DNA of 64,000 nucleotides from Sphaerospermopsis aphanizomenoides BCCUSP55 (GTDB taxonomy: Bacteria; Cyanobacteriota; Cyanobacteriia; Cyanobacteriales; Nostocaceae). Shown one piece after another: positions 46,601 through 55,427 of the stretch. The notes under the pieces are model-generated. The model saw only the letters and a list, made by a program, of their open reading frames with translations, was not told the origin of the DNA and did no database searches. The stretch spans positions 1 through 64,000 of the forward strand of contig NZ_LUFH02000009.1 in assembly GCF_001586785.1 (NCBI RefSeq), read 5' to 3'. The first letter of the stretch is position 1; each line of letters opens with the position of its first letter. The translations under genes and the position numbers were made by a program.

Positions 46601-47184
46601 ATATTAATATATTGAATATTCCCAATAAAACAAAAATATGGGAATCGATTAATAGAGATAATACAGCAATTAATAAAATTCGTTTTAGTCCAGATGGAAA
46701 ACTATTAGCTTTTGCTAAAAATAATGGAGAAATTAAAATTTTAGATAGCACCAAAAATTATACTGTAATAGGAAAAATTCAATCCTATCTAGGTTTACTC
46801 AGTATAGCATTTAACCAAAATAACCAAATAGCGACATCTTATCGTGATATAGATAAAGGTATTTTATTTTGGGATATAGACAAAGTAAGGAAAAATTATA
46901 AACCATCAGTCTCAACAGATGAAAATACAACATCATATGAAATCCAATTACTTGGACATCAAGAAGATATTAAAGATATAAGTTTTAATCCTCAAGATCC
47001 CTGGACGCTTATTTCTGCTAGTGGAGACACTACAATTAAAATTTGGGATTTGAAAGAAAATTCAAATATCAGCAATTTATTAGAAGATAGTTGTTTACAT
47101 ATCAAAGATTATTTATTAATTAATAAAGACCAAAACAAACAAAATATTCAAGAAGTTTTTGATATTTGTCAACAATTTTTATGA
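43660..47184 (+). CDS. Caspase-like protease / STAND NTPase / TM / WD40 protein
   Basis: From the ATG at 43660 the product has 1174 residues (a TTG at 43630 would add ten). The order is: C14 caspase domain (1-255) with the dyad His93 in FTGHG and Cys153 in ILDCCHSG; nSTAND/AAA module starting NPYLGLKSF (271) with Walker A GASGCGKSS (311) and Walker B YILFIDQFEE (369-377); a helical sensor region; a transmembrane helix (about 718-740, IIVSGLLLFSASLGIL); and WD40 repeats from about 815 to 1140 (for example WSISISPDGDKIVSASADNT). The predicted role is a membrane-tethered, ligand-gated protease of a cell-death or defence system. Confidence 0.93.
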   Translation: MTRYALVIGISQYSYFGQLPTPTGDAEAIAQILEKYGNFQQVRRYPYRRNIENHNYPEMVNQPVTGMSVMQQLQEFLSKQAEDSEALIYFTGHGITVSPYLGNSEGFLAASDCQLERDGSRIIGQKNGIPFSKLNEEIRNSHLSNLVVILDCCHSGYFIERNLLESSFNAFSAQKDYYLIAGCRSFQEGKIIKGESHSVFTTALIKAFSEENADPKRSITGDRLFDSISRELYGSVQEAIRFGWGKSIQLLTYPPQENDLENIEITLNIDNPYLGLKSFDLEQAYLFHGRQNAVRALLERLTNSRFLAVIGASGCGKSSLVKAGLLHELSDNYFAGSSNWKREILTPGSHPLYKLQEVLDHHPDNQPYILFIDQFEEIFTLTQSEEERIRFIQLIANEVTNQEKQTRVIIAMRGDFLDKCAEYPEAANLINQNQITSYLVQPLSLEELEVAIAQPAKLHGVTFESGLVSKIIDDVAQQPGALPLMQYALKELWDACIQNKSNENSQLTFAGYQKIGEVKGALEKTANRLYNSLTAENDKKFIRRLFAMELVNLGDGKEVTRKRANWERLKEIVNSESQLNNIISRLVDARLIVTTEKTVEVAHEALFSEWSLLKNWITDSRDDIRLSQSLQTSCREWREIYHKSDDALLTGARLAAIEEWKERTLEKLPEQEEDYIRRSIEKRDKDQQETIVRIERELEQVRKLQKFAEIQLQVARFQKIATIIVSGLLLFSASLGILSYRINLQKDKEQLLSVINLRDEAKKDYYDKHDQIGALMTSVKALDKLNKINLDKDKTNEIRDDIKTIVYGVKERNRLEGHGKKVWSISISPDGDKIVSASADNTIKLWSIKGKLLDTFLITNNAVNVVRFSNKNNDIIVSGSEDGYLILWKIVDDKLVNISTKKVSNTYIYDVTFGQDDKIIAFSCADGTINTAKLSEYSQLEQVTTIFKEPINNNTISQNFSLDFRLDANTATLAYSYQGSNINILNIPNKTKIWESINRDNTAINKIRFSPDGKLLAFAKNNGEIKILDSTKNYTVIGKIQSYLGLLSIAFNQNNQIATSYRDIDKGILFWDIDKVRKNYKPSVSTDENTTSYEIQLLGHQEDIKDISFNPQDPWTLISASGDTTIKIWDLKENSNISNLLEDSCLHIKDYLLINKDQNKQNIQEVFDICQQFL

Positions 47185-48467
47185 CAACAACTTGCTGTTT
47201 CCCACGGTTTATTGCAACAACTACAATTTATGTTTTCAAATATAGAACTTCCACTTTGACTCACTTCTAACCCAACTCCACTAAAATCAATCCACTCAGC
47301 ATTTAATAAAGACCACCAATTAGTCGCTAAACCTTGTTCAACATAATAATAGGGAAGCCAACCATAACCTTTATCTCCCCATGTTTCTGTTCCCCAAGAA
47401 TTTCTAACCAAAAATGCACCTTTTAAAGGTTCTTCAGACTTATTAGGATTTTTAAATTCCATATTATCATCATAACCAACTGCCACCAGTGCATGGCCTT
47501 CTTGATTTTTGGAATTATTAATTTTAACTACATCAATTTGCCCTAACCTCTCGATATTCTCCGACTTTTCTTTTATCTGGTCATCGTTAGTAATATTGTT
47601 TTCCAGAATATTAGCATCACGAAACCCAAAAATTGCCGGAAACCCAGAAGCTAGAGCAATTCTAATTTGGACTAATAATATTTTTCTACTTTCCAATACC
47701 TCCTCTTTACTTTTTTGAGATTCATCCTGTTTATCTAATCTAAAATAATGAGTCGCTTGATAATTTTGGGCATAAGCATAGCAAAATGGTGAAGGTTCAT
47801 CATTTAAGGTTTTTACATCAGAATTCCAGCATTTTTCAGGGGCTACACCAAACAATGTCATTGCTTTAAATGTATCTCTAATTGTAGCTCCCTCATCTTC
47901 ATTTGATACTTTTGCTTTATTGGTTAAGCCCATCAATTCTTTGGTTACTTTATAAAGAAACATCCAAGAAAGATTCTCTTGTTTTGAATCAGAAACATCA
48001 TTTTCATTTTGAGGAGCAGAATTTTTATTCACACTCCCATTCATGCGATTTTGAAAATATTCCATTAAAGCTACCCCTGCACAGGCTGTACAAGCTGGTA
48101 TACTTTTTTGATTTTTAACTGGAGAAAACCACTCTCTTAAATCAACTGATTCTGGTAAAAATAAATCTTGATTTTGTAATGATGCCAGATATTTTTGATA
48201 TTTCTTACTTTTAACTAAAGGTAAAAATAAATAGGTAGGCTGATTATATCTGTGTCTTTTCGCCTTCCATTCTTCTTCTGGTACTAACCGCAATGCTCTT
48301 CTTAATATAGGTGAATCATCATCATTAGCAAATAAAGCCCGTTCAAGTTTAATATTTTTTCCTTCTGTTTCTCGTTCCTGTGGCGGTAATTTGCTGATAA
48401 CAGTTTCTAAGAAATAATCTCTATCATCAGTTTCATCAACGATCCATCCGGTTTTAAACTCTACCAT
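47169..48467 (-). CDS. C1 (papain-like) family peptidase, convergent with the caspase gene
   Basis: The product has 432 residues. The papain core is intact: oxyanion Gln in VKNQ (120), catalytic Cys129 in CTACAGVA, catalytic His in EGHALVAVGYDD near 330, and Asn in VRNSWGTETWGDKGYGWLP near 365. There is no signal peptide, so it is probably cytosolic. The N-terminal 105 residues could be a propeptide or docking segment. The C-terminus is Cys-rich (NCSCCNKPWETASCCHKNC), suggesting metal binding. Its 3' end overlaps the 3' end of the caspase-STAND gene by 16 bases. Confidence 0.9.
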   Translation of the reverse strand: MVEFKTGWIVDETDDRDYFLETVISKLPPQERETEGKNIKLERALFANDDDSPILRRALRLVPEEEWKAKRHRYNQPTYLFLPLVKSKKYQKYLASLQNQDLFLPESVDLREWFSPVKNQKSIPACTACAGVALMEYFQNRMNGSVNKNSAPQNENDVSDSKQENLSWMFLYKVTKELMGLTNKAKVSNEDEGATIRDTFKAMTLFGVAPEKCWNSDVKTLNDEPSPFCYAYAQNYQATHYFRLDKQDESQKSKEEVLESRKILLVQIRIALASGFPAIFGFRDANILENNITNDDQIKEKSENIERLGQIDVVKINNSKNQEGHALVAVGYDDNMEFKNPNKSEEPLKGAFLVRNSWGTETWGDKGYGWLPYYYVEQGLATNWWSLLNAEWIDFSGVGLEVSQSGSSIFENINCSCCNKPWETASCCHKNC

Positions 48468-48786
48468 CTATTTCCCTGAGTAAAATCAATTTTTAAGCAC
48501 TTACGCAATTCAACTGACATAATACCAAAAATGGACTAAGTAAATCATTAAAAATCATTAAAAAATTGCAATACATATCTTCATAAATTAGATATGCGTT
48601 TTGCTGTCAAATTCTTAATAACAGCGAATTTCAGTAAGTGTGATTTTGATAAAAATTGATTAAATGTGAAAAATCAGGTTGCTACCAAACTCTTCCTTAA
48701 CAATAAGATCCCAGACTGATCTCAAAAGTCGGGGATCTCAATCCTTTCTGAGTGGAATGAATAAAGCTACAATTGCCAAAAGTCAA
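48468..48786. other. Spacer with hairpin 48707-48737
   Basis: GATCCC-A-GACT / AGTC-G-GGGATC forms a strong stem over 48707-48737, of the same GATCCCC/GGGGATC repeat type as at 30755. It likely ends transcription of the response regulator gene. Nothing else is recognised; the promoter for the peptidase gene should lie in 48470-48650. Confidence 0.5.
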
Positions 48787-50154
48787 CTATGCCAAATGCA
48801 TAAAAATCATTTTTAGCAACTCAGCACGAGTAAAAGGTTTTGTTAAATAACCAGAAGCGCCTACCATTCTCGCCTTTACTTTATCAACAATTCCCTTACT
48901 TCCTGTCACAAAAATAATCGGGATTTCCTTAAACATGGAATTGTTACGGATAATTCGGCATAACTCATAACCGTCAATTCCTGCCATACTCAGGTCTAAT
49001 AAAATCAAATCCGGTTTATGCCTAATAATAGACATCACCGCTTTAACTGGATCGTTAATCGTTACTACAGCCACATTTTCATCTTCTAAACAACGGCTGA
49101 TTTCTTTGAGAATAGTCGGACTATCATCTACAGAAATAATTTTGTAGATTTTCTTAGCGGTTATCGTAGCAGTGTTTACGGTTTCTTCACCAGATTCTAT
49201 GTTATTGGGTATGTTTGACTGCTCAAGGGTTGCTGTTGATAAAGTAGAAGTTTCAGGTATATAATCTTCTACTCCATCAGCTACATCTGCTAATACTTCG
49301 ACAGAGGAAGATTTTTCATTAATTACTGGTATCCTATATTGAGGAAATTCTGAAAAATCTGTAAATGTCTTAGGTAATTTATCAAATGGAGGATCTGGTT
49401 CATGTAAAATAATTGAACCCTGAAGTATATAAGGGTATAAAATTCGAGCCAGTTCCACTTCATCCACATTCATAATGACTCCCAAATGACGCAGGCTAAA
49501 ACCCTTCATCCAGGTAGTGATATTTTCTTGTAGTTTTGGTAGTTGTTTATCATAGAACTTACTGTTAATCAGCAGGTATGGACGTTGAAAAGGAGAGGAT
49601 ATTTGGGGCGTGAAATATTGCCAATTTTGCAACCGTTTTTGGCAACGGTCTATAATATTTTCTGTATCCAGCTTGCAAATTTTAGGAATACTATTGACTG
49701 GTTCTGTTAAAACATAAGTTCCTTCTCTAACCAGCAAAAATGATTCAATCACCTCTTTGACCAACTCTTGAATCAGTAATGCTGCTTGGTGAGAGGGTAA
49801 ATGTTGTTGCGTCACAAGCCAGTGAATAGCTTGATATTCTGGCAGTTGACTGTTGAAATTATGCTCAGGCTTACTTGACTGAGTTTGCCAATCAGGTTCA
49901 AAAGTCAAACGTAATTGCACTCTAATTTCATTAGTCAGTTGTGGGATTTGCTGACTAAGACGACGTATATGTCGTTCTAATCTATCAAAAGGTTCTACTG
50001 AATGGGTAGCATAGATAATTTTGCCCTGATCTAAGTATATTAACCACAACACTGAGTTATTCAAGACTTGTAAACAAGTAGTATCCGAGCAGTTAGTTAA
50101 CTGTCTTAATAAACCTTCAGGAGATAGTTTGTTAAATGTGCCAGTATTATTCAT
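48787..50154 (-). CDS. PatA/PixG-type response regulator (PATAN + REC)
   Basis: The product has 455 residues. The N-terminal DUF4388/PATAN-like domain (LSPEGLLRQLTNCSDTTCLQ, then LYLDQGKIIYATHS) is followed by a linker and a C-terminal receiver domain (IISVDDSPTILKEI, phospho-Asp in LILLDLSMAG, Thr in FVTGSKG, Lys in YLTKPF). Related proteins control phototaxis pili (PixG) or heterocyst pattern (PatA). No CheA or methyl-accepting gene is adjacent, so its partner is elsewhere. Confidence 0.9.
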   Translation of the reverse strand: MNNTGTFNKLSPEGLLRQLTNCSDTTCLQVLNNSVLWLIYLDQGKIIYATHSVEPFDRLERHIRRLSQQIPQLTNEIRVQLRLTFEPDWQTQSSKPEHNFNSQLPEYQAIHWLVTQQHLPSHQAALLIQELVKEVIESFLLVREGTYVLTEPVNSIPKICKLDTENIIDRCQKRLQNWQYFTPQISSPFQRPYLLINSKFYDKQLPKLQENITTWMKGFSLRHLGVIMNVDEVELARILYPYILQGSIILHEPDPPFDKLPKTFTDFSEFPQYRIPVINEKSSSVEVLADVADGVEDYIPETSTLSTATLEQSNIPNNIESGEETVNTATITAKKIYKIISVDDSPTILKEISRCLEDENVAVVTINDPVKAVMSIIRHKPDLILLDLSMAGIDGYELCRIIRNNSMFKEIPIIFVTGSKGIVDKVKARMVGASGYLTKPFTRAELLKMIFMHLA

Positions 50155-50795
50155 ATTTTTACAGTTTTTTCTAAAAATTTGACTTAATCTTGAAAAAGAA
50201 AAGTTTTCCGGTTAAGTATTGGATTCCATTTTATATTTTGCTATAGAAGAGAACAGGTTTGAAAGTCTTCTTGGATTTGTGGTTGATGAGAACTGCCTGT
50301 TTTCATCCAACTGACAACTGTGATCAATCATCAATTGGTAAATAATAAGTAGTGAGAGATAATTAAATGTAAAATACCAACCAGAAAAAAACACTCAGTA
50401 ACAACCTGTTACTTTCTACTTATTATATCATTTGCTTGCAACTGCAAGTTCAATTTTTTACAGTGTAACAATAAGCATATCAATTAATGATGATTATTTT
50501 CGGGTTTTTAATCAACATAAAATCTTTAAATTTTTTATTTAGGTAAATGTATATATTGATTATTATCTGGCGAATTTGTTGAATAAATTATGGTACATCC
50601 ACTACAACAAATAATGTTCACACCTCCTCATCAATGAGATTGAAATCAACTATATGGTGATTCAAGTTTCCTGAAATAGAGAATTTGTTGAGAATAAGTG
50701 AATTAATGAAATTTCAGCGATCTACCCCCAAATACCATTATTCTAGTCGTACTAGTCTGGGAAACTATATACTTTGAGAAAAGGAAATTAAAGCT
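50155..50795. other. Long AT-rich spacer
   Basis: No gene, RNA or repeat is recognised. It separates the divergent response regulator and vWA genes and must contain both promoters. Confidence 0.4.
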
Positions 50796-51497
50796 TTGGA
50801 CTATAACATAACACAAAAGGTTATGCTGGATACACTAAAACTAGATGAAGTCGTAGAATTTGCAGAAAACCCAGAACCACGTTGTCCCTGCGTGCTGTTG
50901 CTAGATACATCTGGCTCAATGCAGGGAGAACGAATCGAGGCTTTAAATCAAGGGCTGCTGACCTTTAAGGATGAGCTAGTAAAAAATTCCTTAGCTGCTA
51001 GAAGAGTAGAAGTGGCAATTGTGACATTTGATACTCATGTTAACGTTGTGCAAGATTTTGTCACCGCAGATCAATTCAACCCACCTATTCTAACAGCCCA
51101 AGGGCTAACGACAATGGGGGCAGGAATTCATAAATCTTTAGAAATAATTCAAGAACGTAAATCCCAATATCGCGCTAATGGCATTGCTTACTACCGTCCT
51201 TGGGTATTTATGATTACAGATGGTGAACCGCAAGGTGAGCTAGATAATGTCATTGAGCAAGCAGTACAGCGTCTACAAGGAGATGAAGCAAATAAGCGCG
51301 TTGCTTTTTTTACTGTAGGAGTAGAAGATGCGAACATGACCAGATTAAATCAAATAGCAGTGCGTACTCCACTCAAGCTAAAAGGATTAAACTTTATTGA
51401 AATGTTTGTGTGGCTTTCAGCTAGTATGTCCGCTGTCTCCCACTCCAAAGTAGATGAACAAGTAGCACTACCGCCAATAGGTTGGGGATCTGTTTAA
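50796..51497 (+). CDS. TerY-type vWA domain protein (triad gene 1)
   Basis: The product has 233 residues from a TTG preceded by AAAGGAAAT; an ATG at 50823 is an alternative. A complete MIDAS is visible: DTSGSM at 37-42, Thr in LTTMGAG and Asp in MITDGEP. TerY-like vWA proteins, with a PP2C phosphatase and a kinase, form the TerY-P triad described for stress/tellurite-resistance systems, where the vWA protein acts as a metal-dependent scaffold and is probably phosphorylated. The two following genes complete the triad. Confidence 0.88.
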   Translation: MDYNITQKVMLDTLKLDEVVEFAENPEPRCPCVLLLDTSGSMQGERIEALNQGLLTFKDELVKNSLAARRVEVAIVTFDTHVNVVQDFVTADQFNPPILTAQGLTTMGAGIHKSLEIIQERKSQYRANGIAYYRPWVFMITDGEPQGELDNVIEQAVQRLQGDEANKRVAFFTVGVEDANMTRLNQIAVRTPLKLKGLNFIEMFVWLSASMSAVSHSKVDEQVALPPIGWGSV

Positions 51498-51506
51498 CAG
51501 TTATTC

Positions 51507-51594
51507 AGTTATAGCAGGGAACAGAGGTGAAAATCTTTTCCTGTGTGAGTTTTTCCCACTCTATTTCCTCAGCTATCTGGCAACTGCTATAACT
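51507..51594. mobile_element. 88-bp terminal-inverted-repeat element between triad genes
   Basis: AGTTATAGCAG (51507-51517) and CTGCTATAACT (51584-51594) are perfect 11-bp inverted repeats. The interior has no ORF. TATAGCAG ends also occur at about 30649, 40058, 41417 and 56204, often next to CAGGTGA heptamers, so this is probably one of a family of small mobile or palindromic elements. It may also act as a transcription attenuator here. Confidence 0.5.
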
Positions 51595-51639
51595 CTTGAC
51601 TGTGTAAGGTTGGGTTAATCAAAATTACAGCACTTAGCT

Positions 51640-52434
51640 GTGAAAAAAGTTATGAACACACCAAAACAGATTTCTCAATGGCGGATAGTGTCCGCTTCTG
51701 TATGTGGGACTAGCCACATCAAAAACCAGCAGTTGTGTCAAGATGCTCACCATTGGCAAATATTGCCCAATAATGTGTTAGTGATAGCCGCAGCAGATGG
51801 GGCTGGTTCTGCAACTTTGGGTAAGGTGGGAGCGATGATTGCTGTGGAGACGGCAACAAAATCTATCTCACACAGTGAAATTAGCCATAACACTTTTGCT
51901 GATGATGCTTTGTTACAGGGTTTGCTAACTGATGCTATGTTAGCAGCCAAAAAAGCAGTAGAAGATGAGGCAGAGGTTGGCAAACATCAACCCCATGATT
52001 TAGCAACTACCTTAATTATTGCGATCGCCACACCAAAAGTTGTAGCTGTAGCCCAAATCGGTGATGGTTTAGCCGTAGCCAAAGATAGCACAGGCAACCT
52101 GATAGCCCTAACCATCCCTAAGAGCGGTGAATACATTAATGAAACCACATTTTTAACTTCACCTGATGCCTTAGAGACAGCACAAATCAAAATATGGCAT
52201 CAAGAAATAGTCAATATTAGTGTTCTTACCGATGGACTACAAATGCTGGCTTTGAATATGCTAGTGGGTGAGCCTCACAAACCATTCTTTTTACCTTTAT
52301 TCGAGTTTGTAGCGAATGCTGAGGATAAGACTATGGCCAAAGAACAGTTAGTAAAGTTTTTATGCTCTGAGCGAATTACCCAACGAACTGATGATGATTT
52401 GACCTTGGTGATAGCAGCATTAAGAAACTCATGA
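51640..52434 (+). CDS. PP2C-type protein phosphatase (triad gene 2)
   Basis: The product has 264 residues from GTG; the ATG at 51652 gives 260. PP2C metal-binding features are present: CQDAHHW, AAADGAGSA (motif 2, DG), DLATTLIIAI, QIGDGLAVA and DDLTLVIAA at the end. It is a compact PP2C as found in TerY-P triads, where it counters the kinase. It is separated from the vWA gene by the inverted-repeat element and followed 254 bases later by the kinase gene. Confidence 0.9.
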   Translation: MKKVMNTPKQISQWRIVSASVCGTSHIKNQQLCQDAHHWQILPNNVLVIAAADGAGSATLGKVGAMIAVETATKSISHSEISHNTFADDALLQGLLTDAMLAAKKAVEDEAEVGKHQPHDLATTLIIAIATPKVVAVAQIGDGLAVAKDSTGNLIALTIPKSGEYINETTFLTSPDALETAQIKIWHQEIVNISVLTDGLQMLALNMLVGEPHKPFFLPLFEFVANAEDKTMAKEQLVKFLCSERITQRTDDDLTLVIAALRNS

Positions 52435-52688
52435 GCGCCATAAACAGTCAAAGTAATTTTCTCACAGGATTTTGGATTTTGGATTGACCCACGGATAAAT
52501 GCGGGGGCTTGTACCATTAAGGGATCATTGGTCAAAATTATTTATAGTGGTTGTCAGTGGAATGAGAACAGACAGTTATCATAAAAACAGTAACAAAAAG
52601 ATGTTCAATCCTGTTCCCTGCCATTACCCCATCATTCGGCTTTAACAGTTGACTAATTTTAATCACTTCTTCTAAGCATTATTCCACC
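52435..52688. other. Spacer between PP2C and kinase genes
   Basis: A short ATTTTGG pair near 52470 and nothing else recognised. The distance suggests that the kinase gene may also have its own promoter. Confidence 0.35.
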
Positions 52689-54893
52689 ATGCAGGTACTT
52701 CGTTGTCTTCCCAAGCAAGAAACTCTCAATCTCACTGTTAGTTTGGGGCGTGGCGGTGAAGCTTGTGTTTATGCAGTGCCATCAGATGAAAATTTAGTGG
52801 CAAAAATCTATCACAAGCCAATTGATACCTATGCTCACAAACTTCAGGCCATGATTGCCAATCCCCCCGAAAACCCTACAGCTAATTTGGGGCATATTTC
52901 CATCGCTTGGCCACAGGAATTGTTGCAAGCAGCGGATGGCAGTGGTAGCATCATCGGCTTTTTAATGCCGCGCATTCAGGGAATGCGGCCGATTATGGAT
53001 TTTTACAATCCAGGAACTCGTCGCCAAAATTGCCCGTTATTTAGTTATCAATATTTACTGCGTACTGCGCGTAATCTAGCAACTGCCTTTGCAGCTTTGC
53101 ACGCGAGTCAATACTGTATTGGGGATGTAAATGAATCCAATATTTTGGTGAGTAATACGGCATTAGTCACCTTAGTAGATACAGATTCATTCCAAGTACG
53201 TGATCCAGAGCAAAATATTATTTATCGTTGTTCAGTAGGTAAACCAGAGTATACACCTCCAGAACTACAAAATAAAACTTTTGCTGACTATGATCGGGAA
53301 AGTTACCATGATTTATTTGGGTTGGCAGTGCTGATATTTCAATTATTAATGGAAGGCACTCATCCATTTTCAGGAATTTTTCAAGGTCTGTTTGACCCAC
53401 CCGCTTATGAAGCCAGAATAGTTGCTGGTCATTTCACTTATAGTCAAAAGCAAAAAGTTCCTTATTTGCCCACCCCCATAGCACCCCCTTGGGAGATGCT
53501 TCATCCCCGCTTACAGGAACTGTTTGTGCGTTGTTTTGAAGATGGTAACAGCAACCCTGAATTGCGTCCTACTGCTCAAGCTTGGTTGTCAGCAATAGCT
53601 GAGGCCGAAGAAAGCCTGGTCACTTGTGCTGTAAATCCTCAGCATTTCTATCATCACCACCTCGATAAATGTCCTTGGTGTGAACGTGCTTTACAATTAG
53701 GTGGACGTGATCCTTTTCCATCATTGGAGGGGATTGCTTCTGGAGAACATCTCAAACCACGCCGCAAATCCAGAAAGCGCCATATCCAAACTCCTCGGCT
53801 ACGCAAGCCAGGTATTCCCACATCGCCACTACATCATTGGCAACCAGTATTTAACCAAAATGTTTATGCTTATCAACCAGCCAAAAAGCCAAACAAATTG
53901 AAGTTTTATACTATTATTTTTTGTTTGTTAGGTGTTGGTTTATTGGGGTATTTGGACGTAATGATTAAATTTACTCGTCCTTTTGTTTCCCAAAATCCTT
54001 ACACTCAACAAAGCTTAATATCTAGCACAGAAAATAATATTCTTCAGACTGACAAGCGCACTTTTGAAGATTACTATAACCAAGGTAATGATGCTTATCA
54101 AAAGCGGAGCTATGAACAAGCAATTGAAAATTTTACCCAAGGTATCAAAAGAAATCCTAACTTTTCTAAATTGTATATCAATAGAGGGAATGCCCGTTAT
54201 AATTTGAGTGATTACGAAGGAGCATTAGCAGATTATAATCAGGCGCTAAAAATTAATCCCCATGAAGTTAAAGCCTTGGTAAATCGCGGCAATGTTTATT
54301 ATATGCTGGCTGATTATAGTAGCGACCCTGACAAAGAGTATAAAAAAGCTATCAACAATTTTAACACCGCTATTGACATCAATTATCGTGAGACTGAAGC
54401 TTATATTAGACGGGGTATTGTTCGTTCTCAAATAGCTAAATATAGCAGTAATTTCCAACAAGAATACCAAAATTCAATTGCGGATTTTAGCGAGGCAATT
54501 AAACTGAATGCTCATAAAGCTGAAGCTTACTTTCAGCGTGGTCTTGCCCGTTATCAATTTGCCCAATATAGCAGTAATTATGCTCAAGAATATAAACAGG
54601 CGATTGCTGATTTTAACCAAGCCCTAAATATCAATCCCCGCATGGCTAAAGTTTATCTCAAACGAGGTATGGTTCATTATGAATTAGCACAATATGGAGA
54701 AAGTAAAGAGCAAGAAAACCATGCTCGAGCTATTGAGGATTTAGAAAAATCTGCTCAAATTTATCTTGAGGATGAGGATATGGATAACTACCAGCAAGCT
54801 CTCAGTAATATTTGTGTTATTGTCTCCAAAAAATGTGATAGTTTATTCCAAAATTCAACTATTCTTAATCAAGTTAAGCCGCAAAATCCATAA
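52689..54893 (+). CDS. Kinase / zinc ribbon / TM / TPR protein (triad gene 3)
   Basis: The product has 734 residues. The kinase domain (about 15-300) has LGRGGEACVY at 19-28, Lys39 and a catalytic loop GDVNESN (145-151) replacing HRDxKxxN with D146 kept; DTD (164-166) stands in for DFG. A zinc ribbon-like C...CPWC is at about 313-330, a basic linker follows, then a transmembrane helix at about 409-428 and five or so TPR repeats (460-715, for example AIENFTQGIKRNPNFSKLYI). Kinase plus zinc ribbon is the hallmark of the TerY-P kinase. The TPRs lie on the far side of the membrane or bind a partner. Confidence 0.9.
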   Translation: MQVLRCLPKQETLNLTVSLGRGGEACVYAVPSDENLVAKIYHKPIDTYAHKLQAMIANPPENPTANLGHISIAWPQELLQAADGSGSIIGFLMPRIQGMRPIMDFYNPGTRRQNCPLFSYQYLLRTARNLATAFAALHASQYCIGDVNESNILVSNTALVTLVDTDSFQVRDPEQNIIYRCSVGKPEYTPPELQNKTFADYDRESYHDLFGLAVLIFQLLMEGTHPFSGIFQGLFDPPAYEARIVAGHFTYSQKQKVPYLPTPIAPPWEMLHPRLQELFVRCFEDGNSNPELRPTAQAWLSAIAEAEESLVTCAVNPQHFYHHHLDKCPWCERALQLGGRDPFPSLEGIASGEHLKPRRKSRKRHIQTPRLRKPGIPTSPLHHWQPVFNQNVYAYQPAKKPNKLKFYTIIFCLLGVGLLGYLDVMIKFTRPFVSQNPYTQQSLISSTENNILQTDKRTFEDYYNQGNDAYQKRSYEQAIENFTQGIKRNPNFSKLYINRGNARYNLSDYEGALADYNQALKINPHEVKALVNRGNVYYMLADYSSDPDKEYKKAINNFNTAIDINYRETEAYIRRGIVRSQIAKYSSNFQQEYQNSIADFSEAIKLNAHKAEAYFQRGLARYQFAQYSSNYAQEYKQAIADFNQALNINPRMAKVYLKRGMVHYELAQYGESKEQENHARAIEDLEKSAQIYLEDEDMDNYQQALSNICVIVSKKCDSLFQNSTILNQVKPQNP

Positions 54894-55427
54894 GTGTTCA
54901 TATCATGTCAGGTTGAATACTTATCATATTTGTGAGCTTTCTTTCTGAAACTCCTCCTGGAAAAACCTTGCACTTTGTTCACATCAAAAAGTCTGAAAGC
55001 CTTATCTGTTAGTGTTTTATCTGTTAGTGTTTTTGCGTTTATATGGCTTAAGCCACGCTCCGCTATCAGCAAGCCCTAACTAGCTGAATTTGATCTCATT
55101 TATCAGGATTGGATAGCTAAGTATCCCTCTAGAGGTAGGTACTCTTTGAGGGTATTTATATTATATTGATAGATTTTTGTTGGATGTATAAATCTGAAAT
55201 ATTATTACTGGTATTCATTGTTTTTTTACATATAAAATATTTTAATTTTACTGATTCTTTATAATTTTTACGCAGTTTGCAGTTAAATTATTTCTAGATT
55301 GGTTATAGAGAAAACTATATAGAAGTTAATTTTTTATCTAGATGGTTTCTCTATTTGTTGTGCATCCTCCTCATCCCAAACAAATCAAATAATAACCGAC
55401 AGACAAATAAATCTTTGAGGTAATTGC
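54894..55427. other. Spacer before the polysaccharide cluster
   Basis: A tandem TATCTGTTAGTGTTT pair is at about 55003-55034 and a CCTCTAGAGG palindrome at 55124-55133. No coding sequence or known RNA is visible. The rfbF promoter should lie in the AT-rich 55150-55400. Confidence 0.45.
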
